From: Alphaproteobacteria bacterium
Lineage (GTDB): Bacteria > Pseudomonadota > Alphaproteobacteria > ATCC43930 > CGMCC-115725
Direction: 5' to 3'
Length of the DNA stretch: 64,000 bases
Assembly (NCBI GenBank): GCA_030041385.1
Contig: JASHNY010000020.1
Coordinates: 43,562-107,561, forward strand
Below the pieces are notes generated by a model. It was given only the letters and a program-made list of their open reading frames with translations, did no database searches and was not told the DNA's origin. The position numbers and the translations under genes are program-made. Shown here one piece after another: positions 28,531 to 37,832 of the stretch. Numbering within the stretch: the first letter of the stretch is position 1; each line of letters opens with the position of its first letter.

Positions 28531-28559
28531 AATATAGGGAATTATTGCAGCAAAGGCAA
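28531..28559 (-). promoter_or_regulatory. Promoter of mucR copy 2
   Basis: On the minus strand TTGCCT (28554-28559) and TATATT (28531-28536) are 17 bases apart, a good sigma-70 match in an AT-rich spacer. Transcription would begin near 28524, about 25 bases before the ATG. An AGGGA ribosome site precedes the ATG. AT-rich sequence here could also carry MucR autoregulatory sites. Confidence 0.6.
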
Positions 28560-28632
28560 TCGGGTCTTTCGCCGGTCTTTTCGATTTCGCCAATGTGCTT
28601 GGACAAAGTGGTAAAGATTCACCGTAACCAAT

Positions 28633-29958
28633 TCACGCCGAAGTCATCGAGCGTACCACATTCAGCCGAAGTATCAGTGCATCTGCCGTGCCGTCGGCGC
28701 GGCGATAGTAGCGCGGTCGGTAACCAACTTGGACGAAACCAAGGCGGGCGTAGAGCCGCCGTGCGGCGGAATTGTCTGCGGCCACCTCAAGCACGGCCGA
28801 GGCAATGCCGCGCCGCTGCGCCTCCGCCAACCCCGCCTGCAGCAGCCGGGCGCCGATTCCGCGGCCGCGGCGGGCGGGAACCACGCCGAGCGACAGAATC
28901 TCGCACTCATCGCCGAGGTCGCGGGCGAGCACGAACCCCGTCGGCGCCTCGTCCTCCCAGGCGAGATAGCCGAAGCATCCGGCCAGGCTCAGCACCCGGG
29001 CCATCGCCGCAGCATCCCAGGGATCGTCCGGAAAGCAGGCGCGGTGCAACAGCGCCAGCGGCTCCGCTGCGTAAAGCGGCAGGCTCGCGATGCGGAATCT
29101 CGAGGCAGCCGGGCGCGGCGGGCGCGGCCGGGCCGGCGCGGTAACGTCGGGTGGACGCAGATAGAGCGGGCCCGTCGCGCGCGCGTCCTCGCCCTCACCG
29201 CGCGCCAGCAGCGCCTGGGCCGCGGCCAGCACGCCGCGTGCATCGGGCGACGAGTCGGGCACGATCGCGATCCCCGGGCGTCCGGAAAGAGCCGCCAAGG
29301 CGGCATCGGCAGCGTCCCCGGCGATTGCCAGCGGCACCGCGGCTGCCTGCGTCTCCACCCATGCGGCGAGGCCGGCCGGGAGCACGGAGTGCGGCTCCCC
29401 GAGCGGTTCGCCGTTGCCGTCGAACATCTGCACGTAAAGATCGGCGCGCCGGCTGTCGAGCGCGACCAGCAAAGCCGCGCCTTGTGCCCGCGCGGGCGCG
29501 ATGGCGGTGGCGACTGCCGCAAAGCTGGTGACGCCGACAAGGCGCGCCCCGGCCGCCAGCGCGATGCCGCGGGCCGCGGCAAGCCCGACCCTGATCCCGG
29601 TAAAGCCGCCCGGCCCGACCGATACCGCTACAGCATCCAGTTGCGTCGCCGCCAGTCCGGCTTCGCGCATCGCCGCATCGATCATCGGCATCAGCGCTTC
29701 GCCGTGGCCATGCCGCATTTCCCGCAGCTTGGCAGCGAGCACGCCATCGCCACGGGCGACCGCGACCGAACATGCCGAGCCTGCGGTCTCGAGCGCGAGG
29801 ATCGTGATCGAAGACGGGGAGGGCGGATTCGTACGCGAGGCCAGCGCAACCGCTCGGTCTAGACCGCGCGGACCTCCATGACCTCGGGAATGTAGTGCCG
29901 CAGCATGTTCTCGATGCCGGCCTTCAGCGTCGCGGTCGAGCTGGGGCAGCCGGAGCAC
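28633..29958 (-). CDS. TsaB-RimI fusion (tRNA t6A factor plus N-acetyltransferase)
   Basis: One uninterrupted frame encodes two proteins that are usually separate. Residues about 52-270 are TsaB: ILALETAGSACSVAV, VSVGPGGFTGIRVGLAAARG and YLRPPDVTA; TsaB supports TsaD in making t6A37 on tRNA. After a proline/arginine-rich linker, residues about 290-435 are a GNAT domain of RimI type (SLGVVPARRGRGIGARLL, AADNSAARRLYARLGF). The start is unclear: the only ATG, GTG or TTG in frame before the TsaB domain is the ATG at 29958, which lies 100 bases inside the nfu gene; a CTG at 29846 just after the nfu stop is an alternative. tsaB-rimI adjacency is common; the fusion explains the missing intergenic gap. 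Confidence 0.82.
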   Translation of the reverse strand: MLRLPQLDRDAEGRHREHAAALHSRGHGGPRGLDRAVALASRTNPPSPSSITILALETAGSACSVAVARGDGVLAAKLREMRHGHGEALMPMIDAAMREAGLAATQLDAVAVSVGPGGFTGIRVGLAAARGIALAAGARLVGVTSFAAVATAIAPARAQGAALLVALDSRRADLYVQMFDGNGEPLGEPHSVLPAGLAAWVETQAAAVPLAIAGDAADAALAALSGRPGIAIVPDSSPDARGVLAAAQALLARGEGEDARATGPLYLRPPDVTAPARPRPPRPAASRFRIASLPLYAAEPLALLHRACFPDDPWDAAAMARVLSLAGCFGYLAWEDEAPTGFVLARDLGDECEILSLGVVPARRGRGIGARLLQAGLAEAQRRGIASAVLEVAADNSAARRLYARLGFVQVGYRPRYYRRADGTADALILRLNVVRSMTSA

Positions 29959-30410
29959 GATCCCTGCATGTGCAGGTAGACGATGCCGTCTTCGAAATCG
30001 TGGAAGATGATGTCGCCGCCGTCTTGCGCCACCGCCGGGCGCACCCGGGTTTCCAGGAGTTCCTTGATCTGGGAGACGATTTCGTCGTCTTCCCCGGTGT
30101 CCGCCGCGGCATCGCCGATGGTCGCGCCGTCGATGACCGGCCGTCCGGCGACGAAATGTTCCATGATCGCGGCGAGCACCGCCGGCTTTAGCTGATGCCA
30201 GTCGCCGTCGCCGTTCTTGGTGACGGTGATGAAATCGGCGCCCAGGAAGACGCCGGTCACCGCGTCGAGCTCGAACAGGCGTTCGGCCAGCGGCGAGCGG
30301 CGCGCCGCCTCACGCGTGGTGAAATTCGCCGTGCCCGACTCCATGACCGAGCGGCCGGGGAGAAATTTGAGAGTGACCGGGTTCGGGGTTTGCTCGGTCT
30401 GGATGAACAT
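29859..30410 (-). CDS. NfuA/Nfu-type iron-sulfur scaffold protein
   Basis: A 183-residue two-domain Fe-S carrier. The N-terminal Nfu_N domain begins MFIQTEQTPNPVTLKFLPG; the C-terminal NifU-like domain has RPAVAQDGGDI and the cluster-binding CSGCPSS. It delivers iron-sulfur clusters to target enzymes, such as the MiaB encoded further along the same strand. The start at 30410 is chosen because the conserved N-terminus begins there; the frame reaches 30473. Confidence 0.93.
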   Translation of the reverse strand: MFIQTEQTPNPVTLKFLPGRSVMESGTANFTTREAARRSPLAERLFELDAVTGVFLGADFITVTKNGDGDWHQLKPAVLAAIMEHFVAGRPVIDGATIGDAAADTGEDDEIVSQIKELLETRVRPAVAQDGGDIIFHDFEDGIVYLHMQGSCSGCPSSTATLKAGIENMLRHYIPEVMEVRAV

Positions 30411-30444
30411 CGGCGTCTCCGGCTGGGGCACAGTCAAGCGGACG

Positions 30445-30463
30445 CCCCATAGCATGGGGTTTT
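30445..30463 (+). terminator. Hairpin followed by T-tract between trpS and nfu
   Basis: A perfect 6-bp stem CCCCAT/ATGGGG with a three-base loop is followed by TTTT when read on the plus strand. The flanking genes are both on the minus strand, where no T-tract follows, so it would stop only antisense transcription. Confidence 0.3.
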
Positions 30464-30500
30464 GCGGCGGCAAATCAAGGTTGTGCTGCGCGGCTCGGGC

Positions 30501-31499
30501 TCATGGCCGCAGCAGGCCGGTGATGTCCTGAACCTCGCGCAGTATCGGAATGGCGATCGCCGCAGCGCGTTCGGCGCCATGGCGCAATACCGCGTCGATA
30601 TGGCCGGGGTCGGCCATCAGCCGGCGCATCTCCTTGCCGATCGGGCCAAGCACGCTGACTGCGACCTCGGACAGCGCTTCCTTGAAGGTCGAGAAATTCT
30701 TGCCGGCGAAGCGGCGAAGCGCCTGCTCGCGCGAAACGTCGCTGAGCGCCGCATAGATGCCGACGAGATTGTCGGCCTCGGGCCGGGCTTCGAGCGCTTC
30801 GAGCGTCTCCGGCAACGGTTCCGGGTCGGTCTTCGCACGGCGCACCTTCAGCGCCACCGCGTCGGCGTCGTCGGTCATGTTGAGGCGCGAATAGTCCGAC
30901 GAATCGGATTTCGACATCTTTTTGGTGCCATCGCGCAGGCTCATGACGCGCGTTGCTTCGCCCAGGATCAACGGCTCCGGCAGCGGAAAGAAATCGCGCT
31001 CGTAACGCCGGTTGAACGCACCGGCGATGTCGCGCGCCAGCTCGACATGCTGCTTCTGGTCCTCGCCGACCGGCACGTGCGTCGCCTTGTAGCCGATGAT
31101 GTCGGCGGCCATCAGCACCGGGTAGGCGTAGAGCCCGAGCCCGGCCATCTCGCGCTGCTTGCCGGCCTTTTCCTTGAACTGCGTCATCCGGTTGAGCCAG
31201 CCGAGCGGCGTCAGGCACGACAGGATCCAGGCCAATTCGCTGTGCGCCGTCACCATGCTTTGGTTGAAGATGATGCTGCGCTCCGGGTCGATGCCGGCGG
31301 CGATGTAGGCGGCCGTTACCTCGCGCGTCGTCGCGCGCAACTCCGCGGGGTCAACCGACTGCGTAAGCGCGTGCAGGTCGACGACGCAGAAGATGCATTC
31401 GTATTCGGGTTGCAGCGCAACCCAGTTGCGGATCGCGCCCAGATAGTTGCCGAGATGCAGATTGCCGGTCGGCTGGATGCCGGAAAATATACGGTTCAT
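30501..31499 (-). CDS. trpS: Tryptophanyl-tRNA synthetase
   Basis: A 332-residue class I aminoacyl-tRNA synthetase. The HIGH-type motif appears as [10 protein letters not shown] after the typical N-terminus [12 protein letters not shown], and the KMSKS motif is [28 protein letters not shown] is the tryptophan-site segment. The start at 31499 is fixed by this N-terminus. murJ lies 32 bases upstream on the same strand, an order conserved in alphaproteobacteria. Confidence 0.96.
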   Translation of the reverse strand: MNRIFSGIQPTGNLHLGNYLGAIRNWVALQPEYECIFCVVDLHALTQSVDPAELRATTREVTAAYIAAGIDPERSIIFNQSMVTAHSELAWILSCLTPLGWLNRMTQFKEKAGKQREMAGLGLYAYPVLMAADIIGYKATHVPVGEDQKQHVELARDIAGAFNRRYERDFFPLPEPLILGEATRVMSLRDGTKKMSKSDSSDYSRLNMTDDADAVALKVRRAKTDPEPLPETLEALEARPEADNLVGIYAALSDVSREQALRRFAGKNFSTFKEALSEVAVSVLGPIGKEMRRLMADPGHIDAVLRHGAERAAAIAIPILREVQDITGLLRP

Positions 31500-31531
31500 G
31501 CGCCGGCTGTTATCGCTACAGGACGATGCGG

Positions 31532-33082
31532 TCAAGCCGATTGCCGGGTGAGGCTGCCGCGCAGGTCGCGCCAGCCGGCGACGCCGAGCGCGAGGATCAG
31601 GGCGGCGAAAATCGCCGCGCCGGCGCCGATCAATCCGAACAGGGCGGCGAAGCGCTCCAGCGTCGGCCCGGCAAGCGCCGGCGACAGGGCCATGCGCAAT
31701 ACGACGAGGGCCACTCCCATGACGCCGGCGGCGGCGGCAATGCGCGGCAGGTTGGTGCGCGCCCGCTGGTCGAGCCGGAAATGGCCGCGCCGCGACAACA
31801 GAAACGCCAGCGTCAGGGCCTGGGTCCAGCCGGCCACCGACAGCGCGATGGCGATGCCGACATGAAGCAGAAACTGCATCAACGTCACGGTGAGCACGAG
31901 ATTGACCGTCAGTGCGCCGATCGCGATCTTGACCGGGGTCTTGGTGTCCTGCCGGGCGAAAAAGGCCGGGGCGAGTACCTTGACCAGAACGAAGGCGGGC
32001 AACCCGGCGGCATAGGCGGCAAGCGCCGCCGCCGTCTCCGCCGTCTCGGTCGGTCCGAAAGCGCCGCGCTCGAACAGCACGGCGAGGATCGGGTAGGCCA
32101 GCACCGCCAGCCCGACGGCCGCGGGCAGGGTCAACAGCACCGACAATTCGACGCCGCGGTTCTGCGTCGCCATCGCCCCGGCGAGGTCGCCGGTATGAAC
32201 CTGGCGCGACAACGGCGGCAGGATCGCGGTGCCGATGGCGATGCCGACGACGCCGAGCGGCAGCTGGTTCAGGCGGTCGGCGTAGTAGAGATACGATACC
32301 GACCCGCCGGGCAACAGCGAGGCGAGCACGGTCGAGATCAGCAGGTTGATCTGCGTCATCCCGGCGCCGACGACGCCCGGCGCCATGATCGCCAGCGTGC
32401 GCCGCACCCCCGCGGTCAGGCGCGGCAGGCGCGGCCGCAGCAGCACCCCGGCGCGCGCACACGATACCGTCAGCCACAAAAACTGGGCGATCCCCGCGGC
32501 GGTCAGCGCCGCGGCCAGCACATGGCCGTTCTTGCGGTCGAAATGCGCCATCGCCAGCAGCGCCGCGATCAGGAAAAGGTTCAGCAGGATCGGCGTCGCC
32601 GCGGCGGCGGCGAAGCGGTCGAGCGCGTTCAGCAATCCGCCCTGCAATGCCACCAGCGAGATGAACAGGAGGTAGGGAAAGGTGATGCGGGTCAGCGCGA
32701 TGACGAGCTGGAACTTGCCCGGTTCGGCGGTAAAGCCGGGCGCGATCACGTGCATGACCACCGGCATGAACACTTCGCCGAGGACGACGAAGACGAACAG
32801 CAGGGCAAACAGCACCGCGTAGGCTTCCTCGGCAAAGCGCCGCGCCTCCTCGCGGCCGCCAGTGGCGAGCGCGCTCGAGACCAGTGGCACGAAGGCGGCG
32901 CTGAACGCCCCCTCGGCAAACAGGCTGCGGAACATGTTCGGCAGGCGCTGCGCGACGAAAAACGCATCCGCGACCGGCCCGGCGCCGAGGATGGCCGCGG
33001 TCAGGATATCGCGGACGAAGCCGAAGACGCGGCTCACCAGCGTATACGAGCCGACCGTGGCGACCGAGCGGATCAAAGCCAT
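31532..33082 (-). CDS. murJ: Lipid II flippase MurJ
   Basis: A 516-residue inner-membrane protein with about 14 hydrophobic segments. The N-terminus [15 protein letters not shown], and [21 protein letters not shown] just after it, are the MviN/MurJ signature. It flips the peptidoglycan precursor lipid II to the periplasm and is essential in most bacteria. The ATG at 33082 begins [12 protein letters not shown]. It heads the long minus-strand unit and diverges from dapB. Confidence 0.95.
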   Translation of the reverse strand: MALIRSVATVGSYTLVSRVFGFVRDILTAAILGAGPVADAFFVAQRLPNMFRSLFAEGAFSAAFVPLVSSALATGGREEARRFAEEAYAVLFALLFVFVVLGEVFMPVVMHVIAPGFTAEPGKFQLVIALTRITFPYLLFISLVALQGGLLNALDRFAAAAATPILLNLFLIAALLAMAHFDRKNGHVLAAALTAAGIAQFLWLTVSCARAGVLLRPRLPRLTAGVRRTLAIMAPGVVGAGMTQINLLISTVLASLLPGGSVSYLYYADRLNQLPLGVVGIAIGTAILPPLSRQVHTGDLAGAMATQNRGVELSVLLTLPAAVGLAVLAYPILAVLFERGAFGPTETAETAAALAAYAAGLPAFVLVKVLAPAFFARQDTKTPVKIAIGALTVNLVLTVTLMQFLLHVGIAIALSVAGWTQALTLAFLLSRRGHFRLDQRARTNLPRIAAAAGVMGVALVVLRMALSPALAGPTLERFAALFGLIGAGAAIFAALILALGVAGWRDLRGSLTRQSA

Positions 33083-33151
33083 GGCGCGCGGGTTTAGACC
33101 AAAATCGTCGCCGGGAAAACGCCTGCCCGCGGCGGCGGCTCGGCGCGCGCC

Positions 33152-33181
33152 GTTGCGGGAAGCGGAGCGACGCGGCAATCT
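33152..33181. repeat. Copy of a dispersed GCGACGCGGCAATCT element
   Basis: These 30 bases match 55621-55650 at 26 positions, including an unbroken AGCGACGCGGCAATCT. Both lie in short intergenic spaces. The rest of the murJ-dapB spacer (33182-33245) is a degenerate GC-rich palindrome. This is the left arm of the repeat described at 55619-55716. Confidence 0.6.
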
Positions 33182-33253
33182 CCGCAGCGCGAGCGGCGCG
33201 ACGGCGCGAGGTTGCCTCGCGCTGCTCGCCGCAACCGAATCGCGGAGGCAGGC

Positions 33254-34060
33254 ATGGCCGGGATCAAGCTGGGGGTCATCGGCTGCGGCGGCCGAATGGG
33301 CCGGATGCTGGTTGCCGATATTGCCGCGGCCGAGGGCTGCACCCTTACCGGCGGCTGCACCACGCCGGGCAGCGCGCTGATCGGCCAGGATGCCGGCGAA
33401 CTGGCCGGGATCGGAAGGATCGGGATCACGATCGGCGATGATGCCGAGCGGTTGTTGCGCGACAGCGACGTGGCGATCGACTTCACGGTGCCGGCGGCGA
33501 CAGCGCGTCATGCCGGGCTGGCGGCGGCCTTGAACAAGCCGATCGTGATCGGCACCACCGGGCTTTCGGCGGACGAAGACGCCGCCGTGCGCGCCGCCGC
33601 CCGCCGCGTGCCGATCGTCTGGGCGGCCAATACCAGCCTCGGCATCAACCTGCTGCTCGGCCTCGTCGAGCAGGTCGCGGGCCGGCTCGGCGACGACTGG
33701 GATATCGAGATTGTCGAGATGCATCACCGCGGCAAGGTCGATGCACCGTCCGGCACGGCGCTGGCGCTCGGCCGCGCGGCGGCCGCCGCGCGCGGCACGA
33801 CCCTCGACAACGTGGCGCAGCGCGGCCGTGACGGCATCACCGGGCCGCGCCGCCCCGGCGCGATCGGTTTTGCCGCGCTGCGCGGCGGCGATGCCGTCGG
33901 CGACCATCAGGTGATTTTTGCCGGCGCCGGCGAGCGGCTCGAACTCACGCACCGCGCAACCAACCGGGCGATCTACGCCAAGGGCGCGGTTCGCGCCGCG
34001 CGCTGGCTGGCCGGCCGGCCGGCCGGGCTCTACGGCATGAAGGACGTGCTGGGGCTGTAA
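33254..34060 (+). CDS. dapB: 4-hydroxy-tetrahydrodipicolinate reductase
   Basis: A 268-residue enzyme of lysine and diaminopimelate synthesis. The Rossmann motif [12 protein letters not shown], the GTTGL segment, the substrate loop [19 protein letters not shown] (with the catalytic His and Lys) and GEHQVIF-like GDHQVIF are all present. GGAGG at 33244-33248 fixes the ATG at 33254. It is divergent from murJ and convergent with the DUF2244 gene, with only one base between the two stops. Confidence 0.96.
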   Translation: MAGIKLGVIGCGGRMGRMLVADIAAAEGCTLTGGCTTPGSALIGQDAGELAGIGRIGITIGDDAERLLRDSDVAIDFTVPAATARHAGLAAALNKPIVIGTTGLSADEDAAVRAAARRVPIVWAANTSLGINLLLGLVEQVAGRLGDDWDIEIVEMHHRGKVDAPSGTALALGRAAAAARGTTLDNVAQRGRDGITGPRRPGAIGFAALRGGDAVGDHQVIFAGAGERLELTHRATNRAIYAKGAVRAARWLAGRPAGLYGMKDVLGL

Positions 34061-34061
34061 T

Positions 34062-34589
34062 CTACTCGGGTGCAGTCGCGGGGTTCAGTGCCGCGCGCCA
34101 GCGCGCCAGCGCCGCCCGCAGGCTTTCGGCCAGTTCGGGCCGCGACGGCGGCGGCAGAAAATCGCCGATCACCAGGCTCTTGCCGTGTGAAACCAGCGAC
34201 AGCCGGTTCGAATCCTCGCCGCGGCGCTCGAGCACGACCCGCAGCCAGAACGGCTGAAACCGCCAGGTCCGCCGCTCGCCGCGGATGCTGACCCGCTCGA
34301 CCGTGAATTCGTCGCCAGCCAGCCGCAGCGTTTCGCGTCGGCGGGCGCTGCGGTAGCTGAGGCGAAAGGCGAGGTAGATCAGCCCGACATCGAGGCCGAA
34401 AAACCCGCAGACCGGCCAGGCCCCCATCGATACGAAGCCGATGCCGACCGCGACGCTGATCACGAACAATACCGCCATGAGCCGGTGGAACCCGCGCGGC
34501 GGCAGGCTGCGATGAGGCAGCAGCACCCGCTCGAACATCACCGCGCCCGGTGCAGCAGACGGCGCAATCGGGTCCGGATCGGCAGTCAT
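34062..34589 (-). CDS. DUF2244 membrane protein
   Basis: A 175-residue protein of the DUF2244 family. Two adjacent membrane segments (about residues 35-75: LMAVLFVISVAVGIGFV, then VCGFFGLDVGLIYLAF) are followed by a cytoplasmic domain starting YRSARRRETLRL and GRPL-like VSHGKSLVIGDFLPP. The function is unknown. In alphaproteobacteria this family is often found close to nth and dapB, as here. Confidence 0.82.
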   Translation of the reverse strand: MTADPDPIAPSAAPGAVMFERVLLPHRSLPPRGFHRLMAVLFVISVAVGIGFVSMGAWPVCGFFGLDVGLIYLAFRLSYRSARRRETLRLAGDEFTVERVSIRGERRTWRFQPFWLRVVLERRGEDSNRLSLVSHGKSLVIGDFLPPPSRPELAESLRAALARWRAALNPATAPE

Positions 34590-34725
34590 GGTGGCAATAT
34601 AAGTCTCCCCCCATCGCGCGAAAAGCCGGCAGGCCGCGACCGGCGAGGGCAGGCGCCCCGGCGCTCAATCATTGGGTAATCCGGTGGTGCCAAGGTGCAA
34701 TCAAACAGGCGATACGGTGGGCCCG

Positions 34726-35490
34726 ATGCGGTTGTTCCCGGTCAGCGTCCTTGCCCTGCTCGTCAGCACTGCGGCGCTGGCGCAGGGGCCGCTATACGAT
34801 CCCGATCAATTGCCGGTCTTTCACGGCAAGGTCGCGGCGTACAACCTGACCCTCAGCGACACTCTGGACGGCTTCATTCTCGATAGCGGAATGCAGGTGG
34901 AGACGGCGCCGCAGCTGTCGAGCGAACTCGCCTATGCGGTCAAGCCCGGCGACAAGGTCACGATCCACGGCATGAAGGCGAGCATGGGCGAGGTGGTGCT
35001 GGCGGTGTCGGTGACGAACGACGCGACCGGGGTCGAGGTCAGCTCGCCGACCTCGCCGTGGCCGCAGCAGGCGATGGGGTGGTTCCGCGCAGCCGCCGCC
35101 AACCGCGAGATGCGCGCGCAGGGCCGGGTCAAGCTGCCGCTTTACGGCGCCGATGGGAAAATCGACGGCGCCGTTCTCGACGACGGCACGATCATTCGCC
35201 TGTTTCCGGGATCGGCGCAGGGGGTTGGCTGTCTTGCCGCCGGCCGCGAGATCGAAGCCACCGGCACCGGGCTTGTCAGCGCCCTTGGCCGCGTGCTCCA
35301 AACCCGCTCGATCAAGTTCGTCAGCGAGTCGCCGAGCGGCGCCGTTCAGCCGGCCCAGTGCGAACTGGTTCCGGCACCGCAATGGGGCCTGCCTCGCGGT
35401 CAACCGCCGCTTCTGAACCCGCCGAAGCAGACGCCGCCAGCCGCAGCGAAAGCCGCACCGGCCCCGACAACGCCCGCGCCGGCCCACTGA
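34726..35490 (+). CDS. Secreted protein of unknown function
   Basis: A 254-residue protein that I do not recognise. Residues 1-20 are a Sec signal peptide (MRLFPVSVLALLVSTAALAQ, cleavage after ALA). The mature part has two similar short blocks about a nucleic-acid- or metal-site-like beta fold (VKPGDKVTIHGMKASMGEVV and KIDGAVLDDGTIIRL), suggesting two OB-like beta domains, and ends with a proline- and alanine-rich tail. It lies between DUF2244 and nth with no shared transcript evident. The ATG at 34726 is the one that starts the signal peptide. Confidence 0.75.
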   Translation: MRLFPVSVLALLVSTAALAQGPLYDPDQLPVFHGKVAAYNLTLSDTLDGFILDSGMQVETAPQLSSELAYAVKPGDKVTIHGMKASMGEVVLAVSVTNDATGVEVSSPTSPWPQQAMGWFRAAAANREMRAQGRVKLPLYGADGKIDGAVLDDGTIIRLFPGSAQGVGCLAAGREIEATGTGLVSALGRVLQTRSIKFVSESPSGAVQPAQCELVPAPQWGLPRGQPPLLNPPKQTPPAAAKAAPAPTTPAPAH

Positions 35491-35560
35491 ACGCCCGCCG
35501 GGTCACGCGACCCGATTTCTGCTCATTTGCGCGGGCTCCGATCGCCGCTACATTCGGGCG

Positions 35561-36274
35561 ATGAAGCGGTTCTCGAAGCGCAACATTGCCGAATTCTACC
35601 GGCGGCTCGCCGAGAGCCGGCCGATCCCCCGCAGCGAACTCGAATACATCAGCCCGTACACATTGCTCGTCGCCGTCGTGTTGTCGGCGCAGGCGACCGA
35701 TGTCGGCGTCAACAAGGCGACCCCGGCGCTGTTCGCGCTTGCCGACACGCCGGAGAAGATGGTGGCGCTCGGCGAGGAGCGGGTCGCCGAACTGATCCGC
35801 ACGATCGGGCTTTACCGCACCAAGGCCAGGAACATCGTCGCCTTGTCGCGCCTGTTGCTCGAGCGGCACGGCGGCGAGGTGCCGCCCGATCGTGAGGCCC
35901 TGCAAGCATTGCCGGGGGTTGGGCGCAAGACCGCCAACGTCGTGCTGAACGTCGCGTTCGAGGAGCCGCGGATCGCGGTCGACACCCATATCTTCCGGGT
36001 GGCCAACCGCACCGGGCTGGCGCCGGGCAAGACTCCCCACGCCGTCGAACTGGCGCTCGAAGCGTGTACCCCGGCGCAATACCGGCTCCACGCGCATCAT
36101 TGGCTGATCCTGCACGGGCGCTATGTCTGCCGGGCGCGCAAGCCCGATTGCGCGGCCTGCGTCGTCGCCGATTTGTGCCAATACCAGGCGAAGACGATAC
36201 CCGTGGAGGCGATCGCCTCACCGCCCGCCGCGGCCCGAAAGCCGCGCCAGGCGACGCCGGCGTCATCCGATTAG
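35561..36274 (+). CDS. nth: Endonuclease III
   Basis: A 237-residue base-excision-repair glycosylase/AP lyase. The helix-hairpin-helix LPGVGRKTANVVLN contains the catalytic lysine, VDTHIFRV the catalytic aspartate, and the C-terminal CRARKPDCAACVVADLC is the 4Fe-4S cluster ligand set. About 30 alanine/proline-rich residues extend beyond the usual end. It removes oxidised pyrimidines. Start ATG at 35561. Confidence 0.95.
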   Translation: MKRFSKRNIAEFYRRLAESRPIPRSELEYISPYTLLVAVVLSAQATDVGVNKATPALFALADTPEKMVALGEERVAELIRTIGLYRTKARNIVALSRLLLERHGGEVPPDREALQALPGVGRKTANVVLNVAFEEPRIAVDTHIFRVANRTGLAPGKTPHAVELALEACTPAQYRLHAHHWLILHGRYVCRARKPDCAACVVADLCQYQAKTIPVEAIASPPAAARKPRQATPASSD

Positions 36275-36350
36275 AGCGCAATCCGTCCGGGTTGCAGCGC
36301 CCTTACCCTAGGCGATCCGATCGGATTCGGCACACCAGCCGCGCGGTTGC

Positions 36351-36965
36351 CTAGTAGGCCGCGCGCGCCCCGGGCAGATCGGCGATGTTTTCGTCGCTCG
36401 CCTGGGCCTGAATGTCGCCCGCAATCTGGCCGCCGCACTCGATTTCGAGCTGTCCGTAGCGAATCGTGCCGGTCACCCGGCCGCTGGCGCGGATGAACAG
36501 CCGCTTGCGCACCATCAACTCGCCCTCGAAACGGCCGCGCACTTCGGCCTCGTCGATCGATGCCGAGCCCTTGAACAGCCCGTTCTCGGCGATCTCGACA
36601 TCGTGGCAGTTCTGCAGATTCGCTTCGACGCTGCCTTCGACGATCAGCTTGTCGCACGAGGTAATCTCGCCGGACAGCGAAATTTCGCGGCCCACGATCA
36701 ATTTGCGCAACTCCGAATCGTTGCGCCGTTGCGCGGCGCCCAGCGGCTCGCCCGGCCGCCGTGTCGGATCGGCGGCGCGCATCGGCTCGGGCAGCGGCCG
36801 CGCCAGTTCCGGCGTGCGCGGAGGGACGGCGGACGGCATCCGCGCGACCGGGGAGACGGTAGCCCCCTGCCCCGGCGGGCGGGACGGTTTCATCGGGATG
36901 CCCAAATCATCGGGAGCATCTGCCATCTTGCGATCCTCTGTATCTGGTCTTTTACGGCCGAACAT
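36351..36965 (-). CDS. Bactofilin-family polymer-forming protein
   Basis: A 204-residue bactofilin (DUF583). A proline-rich disordered N-terminus of about 80 residues precedes the right-handed beta-helix (LIVGREISLSGEITSCDKLIVEGSVEANL...). Bactofilins self-assemble into filaments that organise cell shape or envelope enzymes. The ATG at 36965 begins MFGRKRP, common in this family; an ATG at 36926 has a better ribosome site. It converges with nth. Confidence 0.88.
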   Translation of the reverse strand: MFGRKRPDTEDRKMADAPDDLGIPMKPSRPPGQGATVSPVARMPSAVPPRTPELARPLPEPMRAADPTRRPGEPLGAAQRRNDSELRKLIVGREISLSGEITSCDKLIVEGSVEANLQNCHDVEIAENGLFKGSASIDEAEVRGRFEGELMVRKRLFIRASGRVTGTIRYGQLEIECGGQIAGDIQAQASDENIADLPGARAAY

Positions 36966-37016
36966 GGGGTGGGATACCCTATCGACTTGCTGCAGGGAAG
37001 GCGCCTCTCAGCGCGG

Positions 37017-37700
37017 TCAAGACGCAAGCGCCAGCGGTTCGAGACGCGCCAGGCGCTGGAACAGGTGCACCATGAACGCGGTCGCGATCACCGGCGCCAG
37101 CAGGTTTACGAAGGGCAGCGCAAACATTCCGGCGATGATCACCCCGCCGGCAAAGACACGCCCACCGAACCGCCGGCGCATTGCCGTCGTTGCTGCCATG
37201 TCGAGCCGCCGCAAGGCCACCACCTCAAAATATTGCCGGCCGAAAAGATATCCGTTCAGGCCGAGGAAGACAAAAAAATTTACGATCGGCGCAAGCACGT
37301 AAATCGGCAGTGCCAGCACATTAACAACAATCGTTACGATCATCAGCCGCAAGGTTATCTTCACGCTTTCCATTGCCGGCGAGCGGCGCGGCGGACCGTT
37401 CTCGGGATAGTCGAGGGCTTCAACCTCGGCGGCGATGCGGTTCAGAAAAAACCCCATGACCAACGTCACAATTGCCGGGAACAGCAGCCAGCTCAACGCC
37501 ACCACGCCTGCCGTGCCGAGCACCTCCACCAGCCAATCGAGCGGCCGCCAGCCGAACCGGACAACGTAATCGAGCATGGCCGCCACCCCCAGCCACAGCA
37601 CGATGAAGCTCAACACCGCAAGCAGCAGGGCGAAGCCCACGATCCGGCGCAACGGCGGGGCCGACAACTGGACAAAGGCGCGAACGAGGGCGGCGATCAT
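37017..37700 (-). CDS. EI24/CysZ-like membrane protein
   Basis: A 227-residue protein with about four to six membrane segments and the EI24 family pattern (PAIVTLVMGFFLNRIAAEVE, then LNGYLFGRQYFEVVALRR). The family includes CysZ, a sulfate importer, but function in this group is not certain. The start at 37700 is the last ATG before the conserved domain. It shares a minus-strand orientation with the bactofilin gene 51 bases downstream. Confidence 0.82.
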   Translation of the reverse strand: MIAALVRAFVQLSAPPLRRIVGFALLLAVLSFIVLWLGVAAMLDYVVRFGWRPLDWLVEVLGTAGVVALSWLLFPAIVTLVMGFFLNRIAAEVEALDYPENGPPRRSPAMESVKITLRLMIVTIVVNVLALPIYVLAPIVNFFVFLGLNGYLFGRQYFEVVALRRLDMAATTAMRRRFGGRVFAGGVIIAGMFALPFVNLLAPVIATAFMVHLFQRLARLEPLALAS

Positions 37701-37832
37701 CGCGCCGTCTTGTACCCGAAGCACGATGCCGCCGCCACCTCGCGCTGCCGGGCTTGTGGCGCGGGGGATCGCCCCTATACTGCGCGCCGCGTCCTGCAAT
37801 GTGCTTCCATTCAATCGCTGCGAGAGGTTCGG

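Noticed and set aside
30445..30463. Intrinsic terminator of trpS
   Set aside because: The T-tract follows the hairpin only on the plus strand, while trpS is on the minus strand.
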